Positions 60,025 to 64,000 of a stretch of 64,000 nt of DNA are shown here, piece after piece. The notes beneath the pieces are model-generated. The model worked only from the letters and a program-made list of their open reading frames with translations, did no database searches and was not told where the DNA came from. Position numbers and translations under genes: made by a program. Origin of the DNA: Chitinophaga oryziterrae (GTDB taxonomy: Bacteria > Bacteroidota > Bacteroidia > Chitinophagales > Chitinophagaceae); assembly GCF_009758125.1 (NCBI RefSeq), contig NZ_WRXO01000013.1, positions 1-64,000 on the forward strand. Direction: 5' to 3'. Each line of letters opens with the position of its first letter. The stretch's first letter is position 1.

Positions 60025-61947
60025 ATGAGTCAAAAACAATACGCCTCATTTTCAGACAGATTTCTAGAGTCGTTTGCCGGCTCTTCTATATTTAGCGAGC
60101 CGAAGGTTGCAATAATCGAATTAATAGCTAATGCTTGGGATGCTGGTGCAACTGAAGTCAAAATTAAATGGCCAGAAAAGCATGAGGATCCTTTTGAAAT
60201 AACCGACAATGGTCATGGAATGACAGAAAGAGAGTTTGAGACTAGATTTATGGTACTTGCCTACGAAAGGCTTAAGGAGATGGGAGGATTCGCTCATATT
60301 CCTCCTGATCATAGAGATAAGATTGCCGTGCGGCCTGCCTTCGGAAAAAATGGTAAGGGACGTCTGGCTAGCTTTGCTTTCGGAGAGTCGTTCAAGGTTT
60401 CAACAACAAAACAGGGTATTGAGAGAATATTTAGAATTTTCATTGATAATAATAATCGTCTCGCGTATCAAAAGATTGATGAGAAAGAAAGTAGCATTCC
60501 TCATGGTACTACTATTTTTATTGAGAAGGCAATTAAACCTAGATTAAGTTTTGAGGATGCAAAGAAAGAAATTGGAATGCGATTCTTAGTAGATCCAAAT
60601 TTTACTGTTTGGGTTAACACTGAAAAGGTCAGCTTCGAGGACGTACCTGAGAATCATATCAAAGAATATAATGTTGAGATTAAAGATATTGGTTTTTTTC
60701 CCGTTAAAGTCATTGATGTTCAGGCTACGGACAAATCTACTCAACTTCATGGTATTGCTTGGCAGGTTAAAAATCGTTTAGTGGGTGAGTGTACCTGGAA
60801 AGGAAGTGGAAGTGAGCATTTGGTAGATGGCAGGAAATCTGTAGCAAAGAGATATATATTCATAGTTAATGCTGATAGTATCGAAGATGCGGTACTGCCA
60901 GATTGGACAGGCTTTAAAAATTATGATGATAAATACAAAAAATCGTGTGTTGCTATTTATACCAGCGTAAAGGAGCATATACTTGATTTGACAAAAGGGC
61001 AAAGAGAAGAGGCGTTTAAAGATATAGAGGGTAGTATAAAGCCTACATTGAGAAAAATGGGTATAGTAAGCAGAGAGAAATGGGAGAAATTCGTAAAGGA
61101 AGTGCAGGAGGAATGCCCATCAATTGGAAATGACGAGTTAGAAAAAATCGCTTCGTTATTAGCGAAACTTGAAACTTCTGAATCTAAATATGGATTAATT
61201 AACACCTTGGCGAATGCCTCAGTTGAAGATCTAGATAATCTCAGTAAGATTATTGAAAAATGGGATATTGATGTCGCAAAAATTGTGTTAGATGAAATAG
61301 AATGGAGAACTAAATTGATAGAGAAGTTGCAGTCGAAGGTATTGAATGAGGGTTCAGATGAAGTTCAGGAGCTTCAACCACTCTTTCACAGAGGACTTTG
61401 GATTTTTGGTCCTGAATATGAGACTATCGAATACACATCGAATAAGGGAATGACTCAGGTGATTCAACAGTTATTTGGCTCTGCAATAAAAGGTAGCTCC
61501 ACAAGACCAGATTTTGCAATTTTAAAGGATGGGACTGTGGGACTATATTCATTGCCTAAATTTGATGAAGATGATTTTGGCGAAATAGGGGTGGATCGTT
61601 TGGTTGTAATTGAATTAAAACGTCCTGGTATTCCCATTGACCGAGAGCAAAAGGGACAAGCATGGAAATATGTTAAGGAACTTTTTTCCAAGGGATTGTT
61701 GAAGGATTATTCTCAAGTTGTTTGTTTCGTACTAGGTAGTAAAATTGATCCACTCGAATCAGGAAAGAGCACTGAAATGAACGGCAGAGTGGTGATTTTT
61801 CCCATGGAATATGATATGGTGATGCGAAGAGCAAAGAGTAGATTGTTAAACTTACACGAGAAAATACGTCAGGCGCCATTTCTGAAAGAGACAAGAATAA
61901 GAGCATATTTGAACGACAAAGCCCAATTAAATATGTTTGAAGCGTGA
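60025..61947 (+). CDS. GHKL ATPase fused to a Shedu-like PD-(D/E)xK nuclease
   Basis: 640 aa from ATG at 60025 (MSQKQYASF); a TTG three codons upstream is less likely. Residues 1-170 hold a GHKL/MORC-type ATP site: N-box with E32, N36 and D39 (IELIANAWDAGATEVKI), G1 DNGHGM (61-66), G2 GKNGKG (107-112) and a late PHGTT. Residues about 420-620 form a nuclease domain like Shedu (DUF4263): LFHRGLWIFGPEY, D496 in RPDFAIL, E530-x-K532 in VVIELKRPG, then Q545 and KYV. The middle is helical. Known relatives of both domains act in phage defence and DNA repair. It heads three co-oriented genes directly after repeat copy F. Confidence 0.85.
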   Translation: MSQKQYASFSDRFLESFAGSSIFSEPKVAIIELIANAWDAGATEVKIKWPEKHEDPFEITDNGHGMTEREFETRFMVLAYERLKEMGGFAHIPPDHRDKIAVRPAFGKNGKGRLASFAFGESFKVSTTKQGIERIFRIFIDNNNRLAYQKIDEKESSIPHGTTIFIEKAIKPRLSFEDAKKEIGMRFLVDPNFTVWVNTEKVSFEDVPENHIKEYNVEIKDIGFFPVKVIDVQATDKSTQLHGIAWQVKNRLVGECTWKGSGSEHLVDGRKSVAKRYIFIVNADSIEDAVLPDWTGFKNYDDKYKKSCVAIYTSVKEHILDLTKGQREEAFKDIEGSIKPTLRKMGIVSREKWEKFVKEVQEECPSIGNDELEKIASLLAKLETSESKYGLINTLANASVEDLDNLSKIIEKWDIDVAKIVLDEIEWRTKLIEKLQSKVLNEGSDEVQELQPLFHRGLWIFGPEYETIEYTSNKGMTQVIQQLFGSAIKGSSTRPDFAILKDGTVGLYSLPKFDEDDFGEIGVDRLVVIELKRPGIPIDREQKGQAWKYVKELFSKGLLKDYSQVVCFVLGSKIDPLESGKSTEMNGRVVIFPMEYDMVMRRAKSRLLNLHEKIRQAPFLKETRIRAYLNDKAQLNMFEA

Positions 61948-62096
61948 TGTAACGTAATCGATTGTTTGACCTTGGAAACAACTAATAGTTCCAGTTATGA
62001 AAAGGTAAGGTTTTGAAAATTATTAGTTTATGAACCCATAGTGTCATTATATGATAATCAATATTAATGCTGTAACTCAATTTTCAAGGTGTTTGT

Positions 62097-63299
62097 ATGT
62101 TTGAACTTTCCCATCTTAATCGTGAAATATTCATCTATGTTGAATCGATAGATATTTCTAATAAAACACTATTGACAGATTTTATAGAATCAAATAACTT
62201 TTCTCGTTTTTTTGAAATTTTGGGACTTGAATTTCCTATAGATGGACCTACTATGCTTTTATTCAAAAACTATGAATATCGGAAAAGAGAAGGGTCTATT
62301 TATTCTTTAGGCATATCGACTATTGATAGATTACGACAAGAAGAAAGAGTTACACTTATAGAGGATTCTTTTATCGTTAGAGCAGAGATAGATTTAAAGG
62401 GAATTAAACAGGATATTTTGGGAAGTTCAGTTAGTCATATCTTTTTAGAAGAAAAGTACTTTTTTACTTATCGTTTCCACCTTGAATCTGCATATGGAAG
62501 CTCGTTTCAATTACCGAATAAGGGAAGGACAAGACTAATTATCAAGGATGTTGGTCAGGGTAGTTGGACGGAAATTGAAGTAGACAAAAAGTTGACATTG
62601 ATTTTCGATGCGGGAACTTATTATTCAACAAAAGCTTCTAAAGTTACGTCAATGTATGGCAACCGAGATTCATCATATCAAACTGATTGTCCTGGATTGA
62701 TAATTTCACACTGGGATGTAGATCATTATCATTTTCTAAAAGTGATGACCGATGCCACAATATCATCATTAAAGTTCATTCTTTGCAGAAATTTTACGCC
62801 ATCATTGATGTCTCGTGTAATATTCTCTAGGCTAGCTAAACTAAATAAAAACTTAATTTCAATCAGCGCGGATATACGAACAGTATCTGTAAAGGAGACC
62901 CCACTATTCCCATATTATGACAATAAGCGATTTACAATTTTTAATTCTGGATATAGTCGAAGTAGGAATAAGAATGGACTTTCCTTATTAATTAGAACAG
63001 CAACTAAAAGCGTGCTTTTAACCGGGGACCAGCATTATGGACAATTCGATCACTTTGTTATTCCTAGTTATCTAAACTATGGGCATCGGCATTATTTGAT
63101 AGTTCCTCATCATGGAGGAAATGCAGGGTCTTACAATTTTAACTTGCAGCAGAAAGTGAAGAAAGGGGATGCAATCATATCGGTTGGCAGTAATACGTAT
63201 GGGCATCCACTCCCATCAATTCTAAAATGTCTGAGGGCTGCGTCATTTAACATACGTAGAACTGATATAGTAGGAAGGGATATAGATATCCATCTTTAG
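62097..63299 (+). CDS. ComEC-like metallo-beta-lactamase-fold protein
   Basis: 400 aa. Residues 1-140 have no recognised family. From about 145 a ComEC/Rec2-type MBL domain follows: IIKDVGQGSWTEIEV, metal site ISHWDVDHYH (H205, D207, D209, H210), LLTGDQ (D311), LIVPHHGGN (H338/H339) and SVGSNTYGHP (H370). ComEC MBL domains are thought to degrade the non-transforming DNA strand. There is no membrane domain here, so it is a soluble putative nuclease or hydrolase. It follows the ATPase-nuclease gene by 149 bp and probably works with it. Confidence 0.85.
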   Translation: MFELSHLNREIFIYVESIDISNKTLLTDFIESNNFSRFFEILGLEFPIDGPTMLLFKNYEYRKREGSIYSLGISTIDRLRQEERVTLIEDSFIVRAEIDLKGIKQDILGSSVSHIFLEEKYFFTYRFHLESAYGSSFQLPNKGRTRLIIKDVGQGSWTEIEVDKKLTLIFDAGTYYSTKASKVTSMYGNRDSSYQTDCPGLIISHWDVDHYHFLKVMTDATISSLKFILCRNFTPSLMSRVIFSRLAKLNKNLISISADIRTVSVKETPLFPYYDNKRFTIFNSGYSRSRNKNGLSLLIRTATKSVLLTGDQHYGQFDHFVIPSYLNYGHRHYLIVPHHGGNAGSYNFNLQQKVKKGDAIISVGSNTYGHPLPSILKCLRAASFNIRRTDIVGRDIDIHL

Positions 63300-63427
63300 G
63301 TAGGGATTACGGTTGGAAGTTGAAGGTTTGATGACTGAACTTGTTTCCAATACTCAATCGAAGGGACGATAGACTTTCCTAAGTATATTTGTTAGTTTAA
63401 TGATTTTTACAAGGCAAATATAGTTTT

Positions 63428-64000
63428 ATGAATGACATCTCTATTTTTGAATTAATTAAGAAATCAGACAGTATTCAGGAATTTCTGGTCGGCGTATCAG
63501 CATCTGAATATGTCTATGCCATAGATTCTAGGTTTGATCCTTTGTCTTTGGAAGACAGAGAACTTATAGCATCAAAAATGAATCAGCTTATGCAGTCTGT
63601 GCTTAAAAAAGAGTGTGTGTTGTTACTGAGGGGCGAAAAGAAAACCAATTTAGAAAGGAAACTGATAAGCAAGTTAAATTCAAATGATTCATTATATGAT
63701 GGATTGTTCCTGGTTGGAGATAAGGCTAAAAATTATCTTGAGAAGGTTTCCTTTATACCTCACGCGATAAAAAGAATTACGGATGTTGGAAGGGACGTTG
63801 TGGAGTGGATTTTTGAAGAGTATTCTAATATAAACGATAAGGTAATTGATTCTGAATACTTTAGAAATGAATCTAATAAGATGGATTTTGTTTCCAAACT
63901 GGAAAATAATCATGAACTAATAGATTATTATCTCTTTGGGTTGCATACTTTCAATAGCGATTTATTAGTAAATTTTGTTTCGACAACAACAATCCCCAAA
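63428..64000 (+). CDS. Unrecognised protein, 3' end beyond window
   Basis: 191 codons visible from ATG at 63428 (MNDISIFELIKKSDSIQEFL), open to the right edge. The visible part is acidic and mainly helical: SLEDRELIASKMNQLMQSVL, KKTNLERKLISKLNSNDSLY, DGLFLVGDKAKNYLEKVSFI. No signal peptide, membrane helix or known motif. A TATATTTG box at 63384-63391 could be its own promoter -7, but it follows the MBL gene by only 128 bp in the same orientation. Presumably the third component of the putative defence operon. Confidence 0.65.
   Translation, partial: MNDISIFELIKKSDSIQEFLVGVSASEYVYAIDSRFDPLSLEDRELIASKMNQLMQSVLKKECVLLLRGEKKTNLERKLISKLNSNDSLYDGLFLVGDKAKNYLEKVSFIPHAIKRITDVGRDVVEWIFEEYSNINDKVIDSEYFRNESNKMDFVSKLENNHELIDYYLFGLHTFNSDLLVNFVSTTTIPK

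Overview
The window looks like chromosome from a member of the Bacteroidota, most likely Chitinophaga or a close relative in the Chitinophagaceae. Evidence: SusC/SusD pairs, a DUF6377-type regulator, DUF6443/RHS giants, DUF4260, SusC-type TonB receptors, Bacteroidota-style promoters (TTTG then TAnnTTTG) and long AT-rich intergenic gaps. No rRNA or tRNA gene is visible. Gene calls rest on reading translations and motifs by eye; no database search was run.

Layout. 1-2521 (-): 5' part of a giant secreted adhesin made of PKD/Ig-like repeats, running off the left edge. 3097-3261 (+): a 54-codon gene that looks like a class I lanthipeptide precursor. 3302-3958 (-): orphan LuxR-type response regulator. 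4209-14879 (-): an alpha-galactoside utilisation locus in the order susC, susD, GH36 alpha-galactosidase, GntR regulator, sodium/solute symporter, aldo/keto reductase. 15193-19599 (-): two universal stress proteins flanking a Ca2+-type P-type ATPase, then a beta-helix membrane protein (+) and two envelope proteins (-). 24094-26060: wreckage of a second SusD locus fused head to head with a truncated DUF6377 regulator. 26139-33355: lipoproteins, an AI-2E family permease, YceI, an MNIO (DUF692) enzyme with a 51-aa cysteine-ended lipopeptide, a Tat-exported beta-propeller protein and a sterol-desaturase-like enzyme.

33524-49611 is an accessory region of small metabolic and regulatory genes (methyltransferase, VOC-EVE-MarR operon, esterase, SGNH hydrolase, AraC, MBL hydrolase, aldo/keto reductase, DUF4260, NmrA/HxlR pair). 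It is broken up by gene fragments and by a dispersed repeat of about 130 bp (hairpin followed by a GTGCCC-containing motif). The same repeat recurs up to 59.8 kb, and two copies lie directly upstream of tyrosine recombinase remnants, so I read it as the end or attachment region of a family of integrating elements. 49660-57607 (-) is a two-gene RHS/YD-repeat operon whose last protein ends in a lipase-like alpha/beta-hydrolase domain.

60025-64000 (+), directly beyond the last repeat copy, is AT-rich and holds three co-oriented genes: a GHKL ATPase fused to a Shedu-like PD-(D/E)xK nuclease, a ComEC-like metallo-beta-lactamase protein, and an unrecognised protein cut by the window edge. This has the look of a defence island and is the strongest candidate for an undescribed system. 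The lanthipeptide precursor and the MNIO/lipopeptide pair are the other two candidates.
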